Positions 8,757 to 23,700 are shown, counted from the first letter of the stretch. The stretch is DNA of 64,000 nt from Phoronis australis (GCA_002633005.1 NMRA01000252.1:361641-425640), one strand, 5' to 3'. The notes: generated by a model not told the origin, from the sequence alone. Made by a program: numbers and translations.

Positions 8757-11700
8757 CTGAAATAGACACACTTCAGTGGTTAGCAAACAGATTAATCCCC
8801 GGTCGCCAACTTTTACAGACTGTACGTGGTACCGGAAATAACTTTTTATGTTATCCGTGTCTTGCACTTGTAATTCAGTTGTTGTTTCTGGTCTTGTGTT
8901 TTTGTTATTTCTTTACTGTGATTCTAATATATTTATTATCATTATCATTACTTTTAATATAATTATTATTACTATTATTATTACTATAACATCAGGTGCT
9001 ACCGTGGACGTTTCAAAGAAATTTTGCAAGGGTGTATAAAACATGCGTAGGTCAAGTTTTTGATTCAGTAAACGATTCCTCATTGTGCCGGTTTAGCCCG
9101 CATTCCCGACTGAGGATACCGGTTTTCAGACGGAGGCCTGATAGCAATCTTTCTTTTGTTAATTACCAGGTTCACTCTTTTGTCCCTTGTAACAATCCCC
9201 ACTCCAAGTACTAGGCTAACTACCACGCTGAATTCATTAATGCGAACACGCATCGACTCAACTGTGCAGCTTTTTGACCATTTTTATCGTATTTCTTCAG
9301 TCTGCGAAAGAAAGATTCTACAGTCACCTTTCACGGGGAATTTGATTTACGAAGCCACACACGATCAAAATACGAGTTTCTACAACTGACAGCTCCATGT
9401 ATTTCATCCAATAGCTTATTGCGATAATTGCCACGTACAACACAATAGGAGCTTAGATTATCTGTTCCGTGATATCAAGGGCGGGCGGCGACAGGGATTT
9501 TTCCGGTTGATAAAGAAGCAATGTTCAGTACACTAAGCTACCACTGTAGGCCCCGGTTTCCTGACGTTTGTGTGCGTGCGCATGTCCAGCATATACTATG
9601 TGTCTGGTGGGGATGTGATTTGACCTGTTCAGTTTAGATACTTAATCTCAGTCCTTACCTGTATTGTCGCGTTGATCATATACGTGTTCACTGTCAAGGT
9701 CGTCATCTGGAAGAACGAAAAAAAAAACGTGTCTTCAGAATAAGTTGGTTTCAGTCTTCAGAATAAGTTGGTTTCAGTCTTCAGAATAAGTTGGTTTCAG
9801 TCTTCAGAATAAGTTTGTTTCAGTCTTCAGAATAAGTTGGTTTCAGTCTTCAGAATAAGTTGGTTTCACTCTTTAGAATAATTGGTTTAAGCTGCCATTG
9901 CGTAAGTGGTCAGTAACGTATTGTTAGACATTTGAGTGATACTCATATTTTGGTTTGTCTAGCGAAGTATGTTTTTGTAACACTCTACTATATGCAGTGA
10001 TTTTGCGCTACATTGGAAAGAACTGTTTGAGCTAAACACCTACAGAGCATGGGTTTTGCAAGATTCATTTTGTCCGAGACATCGCATGTACCCTACATTA
10101 GACCTACAGGTACGTACATTTCAACCGATGAAGGCAAGATTTGTGCACACGTCTATGTAAAAATATGCCGAGGTCAACAGATGAAACTTTACAAGGACCT
10201 GCTGCTCAGGCGTCCGCGGGTCTTCATGTGGGAAACAGTGAAAGGGCCACCGCGCAGTCAGCTTCCCTGTGCATGAGCATGTCTTAACCCCCGTGGCCAA
10301 TACACAACGTCCACCTACCCTCCATGACGTCATCGTCGTCTTTCATCTTCCGTTTTTGTCTGCCCTTTCTGTCACTACCTTCGCCATTTTGACGCCTTGC
10401 TATCTTCTTCACCTGCAATGTATCATATACACACATACACACATGTATGCAAATATGTCATATTTTCAAAGTTGTTGGCTCTATTGTTTTTTATGAACTA
10501 CTGTCATAGAACTCGCTTTTCATCGACCGCTAGCCAGGAAAACTTAGGAGAACAGATAGAGTATGACCGCGTGTTTCGTACTTATGCATGGCGATATTTC
10601 GCGAAAACTTCCGTTTTCGTGATGTTTTTAATCTAGTAGGGAACGCAACCCTGTTTTGGTGGCGCCTCGTTATTCCGATGAAGCAGAACTAGGGTTCATT
10701 ATCATATCAAACTGGCAGAATTATTGTCTCAATACTATTAACTAGACAAGTCCTGGAAATAGAGTACAGCATGTTGTCAAAGTATGTAAACAAGTTTTGC
10801 AACACGACCTTTCGAGCTATAGTCAAACAGAATTTGAAGTATGCCAGTGTGAGCCCAAAATTCATATACCGAGTAGTACAACAAATAAAACATAACCGAA
10901 GAATGCTAATTCAGAAATCTTTAAAATCACATCTCATTCATCAATGATATGGACAAAATAGCACAGAGCCAATTCGTAAATGACGTCACTACTTGAGCAA
11001 ATATTGGTGCCACCCAACATATAAACAGTCTCACTCCGATGTTTTCGTTTATAAGTGTCGCAGAAGACTAATTTTCGAAGTGTTTAGATAGGCCTACGTG
11101 TTCCTACACTATTTTGTTGTTTAAGGCGGTGCACGGTGTGTGTATACATGTATGGCACCACAAGACTTTCCAGCCACCATCTGTCGCGGACTGGGACAAC
11201 TTACCTTGGCTCTTTGATTTTGAAACCATACTTGCACAACACGCACCGTTAGTCCCGTCTCAGCCGCTAGCGCCTCTCTTGTCTGTAAACAGAATGAAAC
11301 AACCCCAAACTGTAGAAAATGGTGTTGCTAAAACGCGTAATAGGGGCTAATGACTCGATGTGAATGTGAAAACATTTTATTTCTTTGTTTGCAAATGGTG
11401 AAAAGTGTAAATTTTGCCACCGAGTGCTTAATACTCTATGATCGGTGTGTTGAAAGTTGAAAAACGACAAATCTTTTTAGTTTTAGGTTGAATTGACATT
11501 GGGTGTTTTTTCATGGTAGTTTAAATTTCAATCGTCAATGATTAATCCTGCGCACACAGTGGTTACATCTTGTAGTAACATAAGGCTCATATACCGAGTA
11601 AATGTCTGCAAAGGTCTCATTGTTGAAATCGACAAAACTGTGGTACATCAAAGGCAGTTCCCATTGTGATACTACACTGAGAACACATTTTTTGGGTGTG

Positions 11701-14700
11701 AAGATATCTTCACTCTTTACCATGACATAGGTGGATTTAGGGGGGGCAAGGGTCCCGCTCCCCTCCAGGCTGGTGATAGGAAACAAGAAGGAAAAATAAA
11801 CAGCAGCAACAGCGTGAAGAGGGGGGCAGCAGTGGTGGATTTAGAAGGGGGGCTAGGGGGCCATGGCCCTCTAAAATCCTCCCAGATTCCATTGGGGCAA
11901 TTCGTGGGTGCGAATGTCTGACGGCCAAAACCCTGGCTAATACTCTGCACTGGCCCCCCTAACTCAAAATCCTGGATCCGCCCCTGGGCAGAGCCCAGCG
12001 GAATCGTGTTCCCGTTTTTAGTCCTCCCGTAGAACTTGGCAACCGGGTCCATATCGTCAGCCCCCGCAACTTTCGGGCCGCCTGTGCATACAGTCGCGCT
12101 TTGCCCAGTTCTCCGAGGCAACATCTTGGTCCCCCCCTTATGCTATCCTAGATCCGCCACTGCATGAGGTTGCAAAGTTGAATATTCATGTATTGTATGT
12201 TGTTACTTACCTTTCTGCACGGCTTGGGGTTGACTTCAAACGCTGCCTTGAACTTCCTCCGCTGGCTCGTTGTCAGTATTGTTCGTGGTCGTTTCGGACC
12301 TTTCCCTGCGTCACTCTCATTATCTTCTACACTTGAATCGCCTTCGCCTGCAAATTCGAGTGACAATTTAGGGACTGGAGCACGTGACCAACATATAGAA
12401 ACTGTTATTTATTAAGAACATACTTCTGTAGATGAAAGATTAAGTATGTATGTGTTGCGGCAACTTGAAGTGAAGATACGTTGAAAGATGGAGCCTGAGG
12501 TTGGCTGTTTATTATATTGTGATTCATTTAGGGCAAATAAATTTCCTCTCCAAATACCAAACTTTTAAATTGTTCAGACTATAGAAGAGTGGAATGATTA
12601 AAATTATTATTTCAACATATTCCTAGAATATTCGCCAAATTTGACAAGTCAGTGTACAAGCGTAAGTGCATTTATTTGTATACATTCAAAGTCAAACTGA
12701 GGCTGGCTACAGATCTTTATTGTGGTTTATTTGTTCATATTGTTCGTGTTAATGAACAATAATTTTGTGACTGTAATGAACAAACTCCACGGTACAATAA
12801 AGGCGACATTTTTATGCCCCGCTAAACATTATTGTGTTAAGCGTTATATTCTGGTAATAAAATTAGCAAAAAAATTATACAGTCGCAGGGAGGTGCTTTT
12901 TTACTTACGTGCACCATACCTATACAGGTACAGGTCAGCGGTGTTGCTAAACCCCTAACTCAAAATCCTGGCCGCCCTTGCGGTATTACAAAAAGACTGC
13001 CTACTGGAAAACTTTGTTTTTCTGTGAATGAATGCGCATTCACTTCACACCTTCGCGATCGACTCGTCCAGTATTTATTGTAACATGCTAACAAATAACA
13101 TGTATGTCCGTCACTCGGTTTATTAGATAATAACTTGTAATTAACGTGTGAGTAATATACCCGTGTGTTTAACGTGGCCTGTGTGCTGCAGGTAATCCGC
13201 CATTACAATTTTGACACTGACGTTAGCAAGGAACAAAAGGAAAATTGGTTACGTTTACCTGGACTGCGTTCTGTAGACCCAAGATTATCGCGAGAAAAGT
13301 TAGTGTGATCACGTGTTTAGCTTCTGTGATACAAGGTGATATCTTATGAAGATTTTCGTGTTTTCATGAGTTTGTTGGGTATATGAACACAGACCTGACT
13401 ACAATAACATGGCGTATCCTTGTTTTCACGGGCGTCTAATTTCGTTTCGGTTGTTTTTCCTGTGTGCTATAATTTTGGTAAATATTTTGTCCTTGTACTG
13501 TCGCATTCATGTAAGAATCAAACTCGGGCAAGACAATTTGACCTTAAATAGACTTTTAGGTCATCTGTCTCGTGACGTCACTAACTGATGACTCGGTGTA
13601 TGCCGCATAGGCGGATTTAGGGGGGGACAGGGCCCCCCCCCCTCGGCTGCCGCAAAAAATAAAACAACTAGAGCGTAGGGAAATGTTGAGTATAGTAATT
13701 GACCCCGGTAATTAAAGTTATAGGCCTACGGATGAAACAAGATTTAAATGTGTGCAGTTTTAGTGTTTGGAAGGGGGGGGGGGGCTCAGATCCGTTTCCG
13801 TCGTCTACTCCACTGTGCAATGAAGAAATTTTACTTCATTTTTTAAAGAAAATGGAACCTGAGTGACGATGAAAAAACAGAAGCTGCCGGTAAGATGTGA
13901 ATTTTAATATAAGCCTTACTGAGTAAATTACTCAGAAACTCCGAATTCTCTCTTTGTCAAACCTTAACTTAAGACGATTTCCAAAGCAATCCCGTCATTA
14001 TTGCCAACACGAAAAACGGATTTGGTCCTTTGGGCATTTGAAGACTATTTTAACTTCAACAAATTTGTTATAAACCGATTGCACAAATTATAAAACGTGT
14101 AATAAGCATTACAAAAAGAAGTAGGTTTCGCGCGCAAACGCTGTGGCCCATAAACAAGTAGGTCTCTTAGTATCCTCTTAGAATTTAGTCGTGGTGATGT
14201 AATGGTAAAGCACGCGCGCTCTATACGCCAGGTCGTGAGTTCGAGTCTTTGGTGTTTGCTGTTTTTCGTGTTTTCTCCGTTTTTATTTTGCCTTTTTTGA
14301 TAATACTTCAGGAATCAAGGAAAATGTTTGATGTTTAGAGGAAAAAACAGAAAAATTCCCTTGGCGGTAGAGGGGTTTGCCGACCTCCCCCCATTCGGTG
14401 CTATGCGCATCTACAATCGTGGTTTGCGCAAATGCTTACAGACAAAATGTTGGGCCCCCTTGTGATATCCTAGATCCGCCACTGATGCGTCACAAATTTT
14501 TAAGGCAAAGTGGTCAACTTGAGATTGTTTTGTGGAAAACTGCAAGTTGAAGTGAAATTGACACAACAATATTTTGTGGCGGTGGCGCTAAACATTTATC
14601 TATAAATACCAACTCACTTTTGGGACTGAGAGGTATGACGGCGTATTCTTTTTCAAAGTCAAGCCTACAGAACAATTGTCCGTCTTTGATCACGAACTGA

Positions 14701-17700
14701 TCGCCTTTCTGTAGCCGTATTCCGCACGCCACGCAAACAAAGCAGTGCAGGTGGTAGACATTGCCCAAGGCTCTCATTACCAGCTCGTTGGCAGGTATAG
14801 CTTGAGCGCACCCACTACACTTAGTCCCGAATAATCTGAAAGTGGAGAGATGAAGTCATGAACATATGACCAATGGAAATGCAAGTGGTATAATACAGTT
14901 GTAGGTGACCGGATAAACGAGAAACTCGGTTAATTTTTGCCACTGCTGTGTCACGTTGTACATGTAAATTTGGCCATTTTCAATAACAATAGTTTCACCC
15001 TGTCTTAACGTCATGCTACCGTGATCTTGGCTTTGTAGCCAATAAAACGTTTGAAGTCTTGCCGCAACAAGACGGGCTTTGTACCATAGATAACAGTGAT
15101 AAACCAATCATTGATTTTTGATTGTTTGCTTATCATGTTGTATCAAGTATGGAAATGTAACACCACTTTTACTAAGGTATCAGGTTTATTTATTTATTTA
15201 TTCAATGAAGTACTTATGTTATCGATTACAAATGGCAGTCTTCCAACCTTAGGTCAAATATATGGATAGCGAATAATTACCGTGTCGTTATTTCTTTTGA
15301 TTACTATAATTTTATTGTATTGTATTGTATTATATTGTTGTATTGCGTTGTGTTGTGTTGTAAGCCTACTGTGGTCTTCAGCTGTGCTTGGGTCGTATTT
15401 CACTAATTCTTACACATGAACGTATTATATCACCCTTCACTCTCGTTCCGTACAGGTGTAAATTCAAAGTATAACTAGTGTCAGCACACACGAAAGCTCA
15501 GTTGTCACACTGGTTCCGTGGTTGTGTATTACTAACTCAGAATGAACAACTCGGAGAACCGCACCAAGAACGCTCTGCGTTGGCTGCCCATGCTATCACG
15601 TGGTCGACAGCGCAGATTTAGATTTAGAGACGTCATTAATAATGCATAGCCTAATAGGAAGCTACACGTGTAATTAAGCGCTGTAGTGTGCAATAAGAGA
15701 TGGTGATGACGTAACAACAATAATCATCTTTTACATGTTAACAAATCTAGTACGTGCAGTTCATAAAGCATAACTTACGAGTGTATTATGTACAAATAAC
15801 ACAAAGCAATGAAACGACTGAAGGCTGACTCTGCCTATTAAATAGTTGCAAACGGCCAACAAATACAGGATCATTGTGGCCGTGATTTCGCAAGCAATCA
15901 TTTAGACAATTCGCAAATGGCTTTTGACAATGACTTGGATAAATTTCAGTATGGATATTTGAAAAGAGCAGTAGTCACGACGTTTATAAAGACGGATTGA
16001 TGCGATCTGGCGCGCTGAATATACCCGTACATGGTGGACTGAAGCATTTTAATTAGAAATAAATTTCTATCGATAACTTGCCTTGATAATTGAAAGATCA
16101 AAATGATCGCAATTTGCACCTGTGTTTGGGATGGGCTCCAGTACTTAGTTCATATTCAAAGGGAGTCTTTCATAAACTGAATGTTAAGTACTCATACGTC
16201 TGCCAACAACTGTATGCTATATTCAGACACTAAGACTATCATTGACGAGGCCAAATTACGGGATTTATCACGTGTTAAAACTGCAGTTGTCGATTTTTTC
16301 TCTTAGGGCCATTTTCAAATTTATACAGAAATATAATACGTATGCAGGGGTGCATGTGTGGAGAATAATGATGAATATATAGTAATGCAATTGTAGATTG
16401 TTAGGATGCACGACAAGTGGGTTAAGGAGTTTGTCGTGGCGGCGAATCCAAACTCGTTAGCAATAAAATAATAAATAAAGCAAGCGCAGGGAAATTAAAA
16501 ACATTGAGACAGACTTCCATGACAAAACAGAGGTGGCGCTGCATGTTGCTTTTTAATTTTCGGCATACTTTTTAACAGACATATCAAATTAGAACGTCTA
16601 AGTCGAAGAAAACCATGACAAAACATGATTTAATGCAAGTTTTCTTTAAAAAGTTATTTCTTGAAGTTTATTTGCCTATTTCCGCTACTCCCAAGGACCC
16701 GGTAGACGTTTTCCTTCAGAAACGGTCGTCCCCCCCCCCTCCACCTTCGCATACAACAGCCTGAATCAGCCAGAGGAATGTTCGCTACCGCTTCGGCAAA
16801 TTTGACGCCTTTAATATTAACTACTGTGACCAATGAAATTTCGTATACATTGTTCTGTGACTTGCAAAACACCCACGTTTGCATTCATACGTTAGAAAAT
16901 TGCAATGGACATGTAAAGCAAAGTGTTTAACGTTGCGTTGATGGTACTGCCGGCAAATTCAACATTTTCTTTCAAAAAATCAACAAAAAAACATCTTCAG
17001 CATTGGACACCATGATCAGTCACGTGTTACCGTGTTATTGTCAATGAACCTGTCCAGTTTGTAGTCAGGCCGTGGCCATGGAATTGATGGCTATGTGCTC
17101 ATTTAATTCTTAAGTTCACTGTAAAAATAAACAAATACCCGGATGAAAATAAATGAGAAAATTATTACTACTACACCTCCTCAAAGTTGACAAAGTGCAC
17201 TAACAAGGGGTCGCAACTTTGCCCCTTAGTCGGCCCGCCCATCAAGTAAACATATCGCCTGTCCGATCCTGCGGTAACCTTGGCAACGTAACAAAGCCAT
17301 CTTATCAACTATCAAACGACGCGGGTTATCATGGCCGACATGCCAGACAATCGTAGCAGACGATCGGCTGAACGCGCGCTGTTGGAATGTCGGCAGAAGA
17401 TCAGTCGTTGTGAATCAGACGACTTGATGTGGATACGCAGGAATCAAGAGATTTCTCGCCCGTGAAGTTTGCGTGAGGATTTAGGACATTTAGTTCAGGT
17501 CTTTTGGTCACGAGTTTGCTTGTTGTTAGCTTTGCGCTTGATAGTTTACATTGCCATTTTTCATTGAATCGATTTTTAATGTGTTACGTTTTGTGACACA
17601 CGTACATGTTCATACACGTGTTGAACGGCTTACGTAAAATGCTAACGTTGGATATTTGACCAACATTTGCTAGTCTGGTTGTCTTGAACTACATGTGGAG

Positions 17701-20700
17701 AAATGATTGAGTAATACTGAACGTTTTGTTTAAACTGTAGATCCTCAAAGGTGATTACCTGCGTCTACAGGTAAACTGACTTTTTCGGAAACGCGGAGTC
17801 ATGGTCATAATTTTCTTAGAAATTTATTGCACGCCGCACGTCTTTCATATTAAAGAGATCTTTGCCATATGCTAAACCGCGTGCTTTGTTTGAAAGCTCA
17901 TCGACTCCAGACGGCGATGGTGCGAGCCACAAACAGCTACAAACACGCCCGGAACTTGTTGGTTGCAGTTATCTCACCAACACTCGAGGATTGTTACGCG
18001 GTCTCTCGAAAAATCCTAGGGACGGATGACTGCTGCGGAATGAAACTAGAGTTATCTTGTTAACACTGGGGAGAGATACACGACGTTTGAAGTGGGATTA
18101 ACCGTGTAGTATTGTCCAACACGACACATCGTATCTTGTAAATCCAACCTCGCCAGTGATAAGAATAGATAAGCGCCTCTCGTGAGTGTAAATAAAACCA
18201 ATCTGGCACACTGTTGAACGCGCTGGCTCTCACCAGTCACAGTCATACGACACAGCTACAGGAAAACACTTTTTTAATCTAAGTTGTTCTTATATTTTCG
18301 CATTGATAATCAGATATTATTTTCGTTTTATTATCTTTGTAACTCGTTTTCATATTCATTCTTGATTATCATAAATGAACTGTTTTTTTCTTAAAGCGAC
18401 TTTGCAAGATCTCAATGAGCTCATTCACAGCGTGGAATAGAACTCACAATGCCAGCGATTACAAGTCAGCGCTTGGAGTTGCTGGCGGATCTAAAAACTT
18501 CACTCGTACTTTTAGGCGTGTTTAACTGATTTCGCCGAATGGCTGGCAGCTGAAAACAGCAATAATTTGCGACTTGTGATTTAATTCTAAACACAAAAGG
18601 ATTTTGTAGTTCGATAGTTTTTCAAAGTTAATAATTTGATAAATCCGCCCCTATTCAACAGTAATACCAAAAATGTGTTTTGGCCATAAAATCAACTTTG
18701 TGCCCTTGTTTTTAAATTGTCTCACATATCTTTTTTGTAACTGCACTGTACATTTGTTATATAGTCAACCGATCAATACATTTAAAGTGATGTGTTTGGC
18801 GACAGCGAGGCGTCAATAAAACAAGCAAAATTGAACAGAATTACACGAGTTTATCCCAGGCAAAGTATTAACATTTGTTTGAAGCCTTTTCATAAAATGA
18901 CTTCAGTTTTACCACGTGATGCAAAACTTGCTAAAGACACTTGTTGTTGACCACCTTTATTCCATTCTGTTCGTATCCTCGAAACAAAGTTCGACATTCA
19001 ACAGAACACTGGACGTAAAGTAACTGAATAGGAAACACGTGAATGTATTTTTCCTTTATTTTCGTAAAAATCTGAGAGACCAATGACATTCGACTTACCG
19101 ACCATTGAATTACGCGACCTTCAGGTACAGTACCTATTGCCTGACTCGCAAGCTCATTTCACCCGTGCCTTGTTTAGGCATGGTGCACACCAGTAGACAA
19201 CTCTCAAGACGTTAGCCCTCCCAAATATGGATAGTTGTTACAGCTATGAGGCCAAAGGTCACGGGTGGAGACTGGGTGGTTACAGATTCATTTTAAGAAT
19301 TTCAATGAGCTCCGCGAAAACTTTGAAATTGCGGCGTTAGCTTTGACATTGAAGCAACGTTACTGTTGTCGAGTTCAAGAAAGTAATTCAGTTTTTGAAA
19401 ATATATCATTTGCCCGTAACAATGGTCAAATCCGTCTCCACAGAAGTGTTCAACCTATGTAGGTTACATTATTTGGTGTAATGAGTTAAAAAATGTTCGT
19501 TCGTCATTAAATTTCAACCTCTAAACACTGGCCAGCATAATGGTAATCCATTCTTCTTTTCATAAAATATTCAATGATGTCTAATGTATAGAGGTCTCAG
19601 GTTCAAGACTTGAAGACGACAGGATACTAACAGCAACGAAATGTGATCAGTCACGTGTCAAACAACACACAAAAGTTGAGAATTAATTCGATAATTAATT
19701 AATTTAATAATCAATTTCTTCAATCTGAAACTGTATTTGTAGTTGTTACTTGTGTTCTCATGCTATTCGAATAAACATTTAAGCACAATGTCCGGGCACA
19801 AAAGGACTTCTGCACGATTTCAACTGGTCTCATAGTATGTTCAGAGGACGGGAAGACCTACCATGGATTCTAAACGGTTGGGCTACGTTGCTTAGACCCA
19901 AGACAATCGTGTGATCACGCGCTCGGTGATATCTCGTGAAGGCTTGCGTGGTCTTATGACATATGCATTCACCAATATACAGCGATTACAAATAACGAGA
20001 CTACAATGAATAGATTTTAAAATTACGAGATTGCCAGTGCACTGCAGCATTGCGGGTACTACTGTTGATACATTTGAAGAGATTTCTAAAAGCAAATGTA
20101 AAGAACAGTGTTCCCTAGTGATGGCGCGTTCTCAGTGCGCTTTGACGCGAGAGCGGTGAATTCTGAGGCTATGTCTACACACATGGGGTTGCAACCAAAT
20201 TATGAAACCATGTGCCTGTAACAGGTACAACGCCAATTAACACTTGTAGTCTTCACAACTGTTAACTACACCTTCATACAGAGCGACACGCCCGGCGCTT
20301 TGTCGCATTGAATCCTCTCAACGTGTTTTTTTATTTCCAAACTACTGGCCTTGGGCAGTTGAAAGCACAAACGGTCTTGCTTTTAATGTACACAAAATGG
20401 CTACGATTGTCTGCTTGCAGATAGCGACTTCTTTTCTGTTATGAGGTGAAAAAATGAAATCCCAATCAATCAACCAATCAATCAACCAATCAATCAATTA
20501 ATATCTGATTTCTCTGCCCGTTGGATACGGTTTACCACCAGTTCCTTTGGCTGTTATAGCGTTTAAGAACAAACAAGCAAATAATTGTCTGAACAATCGT
20601 TAACCAATGAGAGAGCCGGCGAAACGGAAGTTCTGAATGGGATTAGACGATTTCCTGATAGATCAAGTCATCCATCACACGTGGCGGTCATGCAAGCGAC

Positions 20701-23700
20701 TTACCAAGATTAAAGAATTCATTATTTGGTTTGACAACAAAGCGTTGTTCTTAATAGCTGAAGAAGTGTTAAACGATTTCTAACCAATTCGTAATTGAAT
20801 TAATCATTGTGATAATGCTCAGAGATGGAACGTTTGCGTTTGTACTCTAGTAGGTTAGATAGTTATCAAAAAGAGAATTAGAATTTCCGTCATCAAACGT
20901 AAACTCGGTATTCCGTGCCACTTCATAAAAGTGTTACGTTTTGGTTTTTGTTTTCAATAGTATGTTGACCCGTTTGCATCTAACAAAACCTGAGAACATA
21001 ATTATACAAATCGAAAAAATAAAGTCGGTCTGTGCTTTTCAAGTCCAAATGACGCAACTTTTACTTTTTTATTACGCAATGCAAACATTGTGATAAGGTC
21101 TGTAAAAGTTAACAGTCTAAGCGGATTTCAGCAGACTACAGCAGATTGCAGCAGAATTGTGCGACAACGTCACATGAATTTGCTTCAAATAGCATAATGA
21201 TTTCAACGACATCCAAAAAAATAAGGAAGCTGAGCTGCGTAATCAAACAAAAGCGAGACGACTGACATAACATTGTGTGGTGCATTGTGGGACAATGAAC
21301 GTGTTAGGATCAGGCAGGAAAACCATTATTTTGTTGTAAATATTTAAACTTAACATTATGAAGAATTTCTACATCTGTTATCACCTGCAAGTAAAGGTCT
21401 GTCCAAGATGATTACTGACGAAAAATCATTTTCTTTAAAAATCCAATTATACCACATTGCCGCGCTTTAGACCCATGGGCCTACATCCGAAATAAGCTCT
21501 TTATCACGTTTTATCAAAGTGCTTAGCACATTGGTTCATGCGCCTAACTTGTGCATAAAGGTCCAAGTAATGTGCCCAAAATAGGCTCATGGACGCAACC
21601 GTTTTGACAACCACAGCGCCTCCTAATGGTAATGTTGCTACTTTTGCCTCTGTATGTTTGAAGCTCCTTGGATTAGCGCGTTAGCCTAAGTTTCGCATGT
21701 AGGCGTTGTTCTGCATAGACACCCAATGCGTGTCAATACCTTCATTTTATTATGTTCGTGTAGGCTTCAGATGTCTTGAGATAACGCATAGATAGATTTT
21801 GGAGCCCATAAGCATAAGAACAAAAACACAAAGTAGAAAATAGTGTACGCATGTCGAGAACTATGTTTGAACCCCATACGATCTTATAGATACGCCTGTC
21901 TTGTGACGATGAAATTAAACCTACTCAAGGTTAGAAACAGAACCACACCAACCTCAAGCCCATTCCACCATAAACGTACAAAAAAGACATCTTATTTCTC
22001 TCGAGCCAGCTATTTCGGCAAAACCGACGAAGAAGTCTTCAGTACAGCAGTAGCTCTTCACAATCACAGCATGTACGCGATTCCGCATTTCTGCGAAACT
22101 TCCAAAAACAAACCAGTGATCAACGCGTCTTTAAACCTGCGTTCCGTCTGGGAAGCGAACTTTTGAAAGGGGTCACCTACCGCTATCAAATTTGATCTCG
22201 ACTTATTCAGATGAAAAGTGATTTCTGGGTTTACAAAAGAATTGCCGGCGTTAGTCCTTGACAACACGATCAGCGCAGGACACCCCGTGACGTAACAACC
22301 CAACTTGTAAGGCCTGGGTAGAGATGAGTAAAACTAGGACTTACGCTAGGACATCGCTAAAGTCTCGCCAAAATCACGCGTTTTCATTTAAAATGTACGG
22401 TAATATCTCAAGTAATCTAGCGAAGTGTTGCTTTTTTGTACTCTCCCCTGGTGCCATTTCCAATTTGACTAAGGAAAATTCTGATATCACTTCACAACGT
22501 TATGTGATCTAAATCAATTGTTTTGTGATGAAGGGGGTTTTCAGCGTTATAACCACTTTCAGTTTCACTGTATACTCTTCTTCGGGGTATTTTGTGAGAA
22601 ATCTTACGTTCATGATTTATAACAGATCAGTTCTTTACACAAATGGAGGAGGAAATGTTACGTGCCGCTCAGAATGCTTACGTTTTCTACACCGTTTTCG
22701 CTGCGAACGGGTGGGTTTTCGGACAAAATTACCTACGTTTCCACTATCTAAATGAATGCGTATCATGATTTCCCTGTTGTACCCCCCGTCCAAACATAGT
22801 CGAGTACCCCCGTGTTTCGTAGCAGGAGACACAGACCCGTATAGCACAACGAAATGAAAAAGATTGCTTAATTCTACCAGCTCACGCCAGGCCCGTGTGT
22901 TCATAGATTTCACCTGCTGGTGGCCACTCCCATACATGTGGCCTGCAGCTCGCTGTTCTGCTAATGTCACAGAACTTCGAGCTAATAACATTCACAATCA
23001 CATACGTGCAGGTCACACAGAGTGAGGAGTGACAACCATATCTAGCTGTAAAGGGAAATCTTTAACTAAATTTGTCATCGCGACACGGAACAAAATGTTA
23101 TATAACTAAAAACGCAATTCAAAAGTTGTCCATATAGAGATGGTGGCGTTTCACGCTCGTCTAAGAATGCTGGTAGAGTTTCAAATGGGAGGAAATTTCG
23201 CAGAAACGGAGTTGTCACTGGAGTTGTCCTTTGCACGTAATTATAGTACATATGTTGATATTTATACTAGATGGTATACTTTACCCTAAAACATCAGAAA
23301 CAACACGAGCAGCACTTCAAAAACATTTCAAAAACCTACAGTTTAAAGCTCATACCGTAATCCTCATGAAAATACTGATTTTGAAATGTATCGAATTTAA
23401 TATCGTTTTACTATTGGAGTATTATTCCTAAACGTTCATGCTACATATCATTATGATCAATATTATTATTATTATAATTATTATTATTATTATTAATATT
23501 AGTATTATTATTATTATTAGTGGTATTTTGATCATCATCACCATTATTATTATCATTATCATTATCGTAATTGTTGTATTAATAATAATTTTTGTTATTA
23601 TTATTGTTGATGTTATTTTTCTCATTATTTGTTATTATTATTAATAGTATTTTTATTGTTGCTGTAATTATTATTATTTTATTATTATTTATTATCGTTG

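Noticed and set aside
11717-12124. 135-residue minus-strand ORF, Pro/Gly-rich
   Set aside because: It runs across two nested inverted-repeat elements, and its composition comes from their G/C tracts and TIRs.
21843-22166. 107-residue plus-strand ORF in Lmx1 intron 3
   Set aside because: Basic and low complexity, no domain, no promoter or splice evidence.
22635-22991. 118-residue minus-strand ORF in Lmx1 intron 3
   Set aside because: No recognisable domain; overlapped by a plus-strand frame of similar quality and no splice partner.
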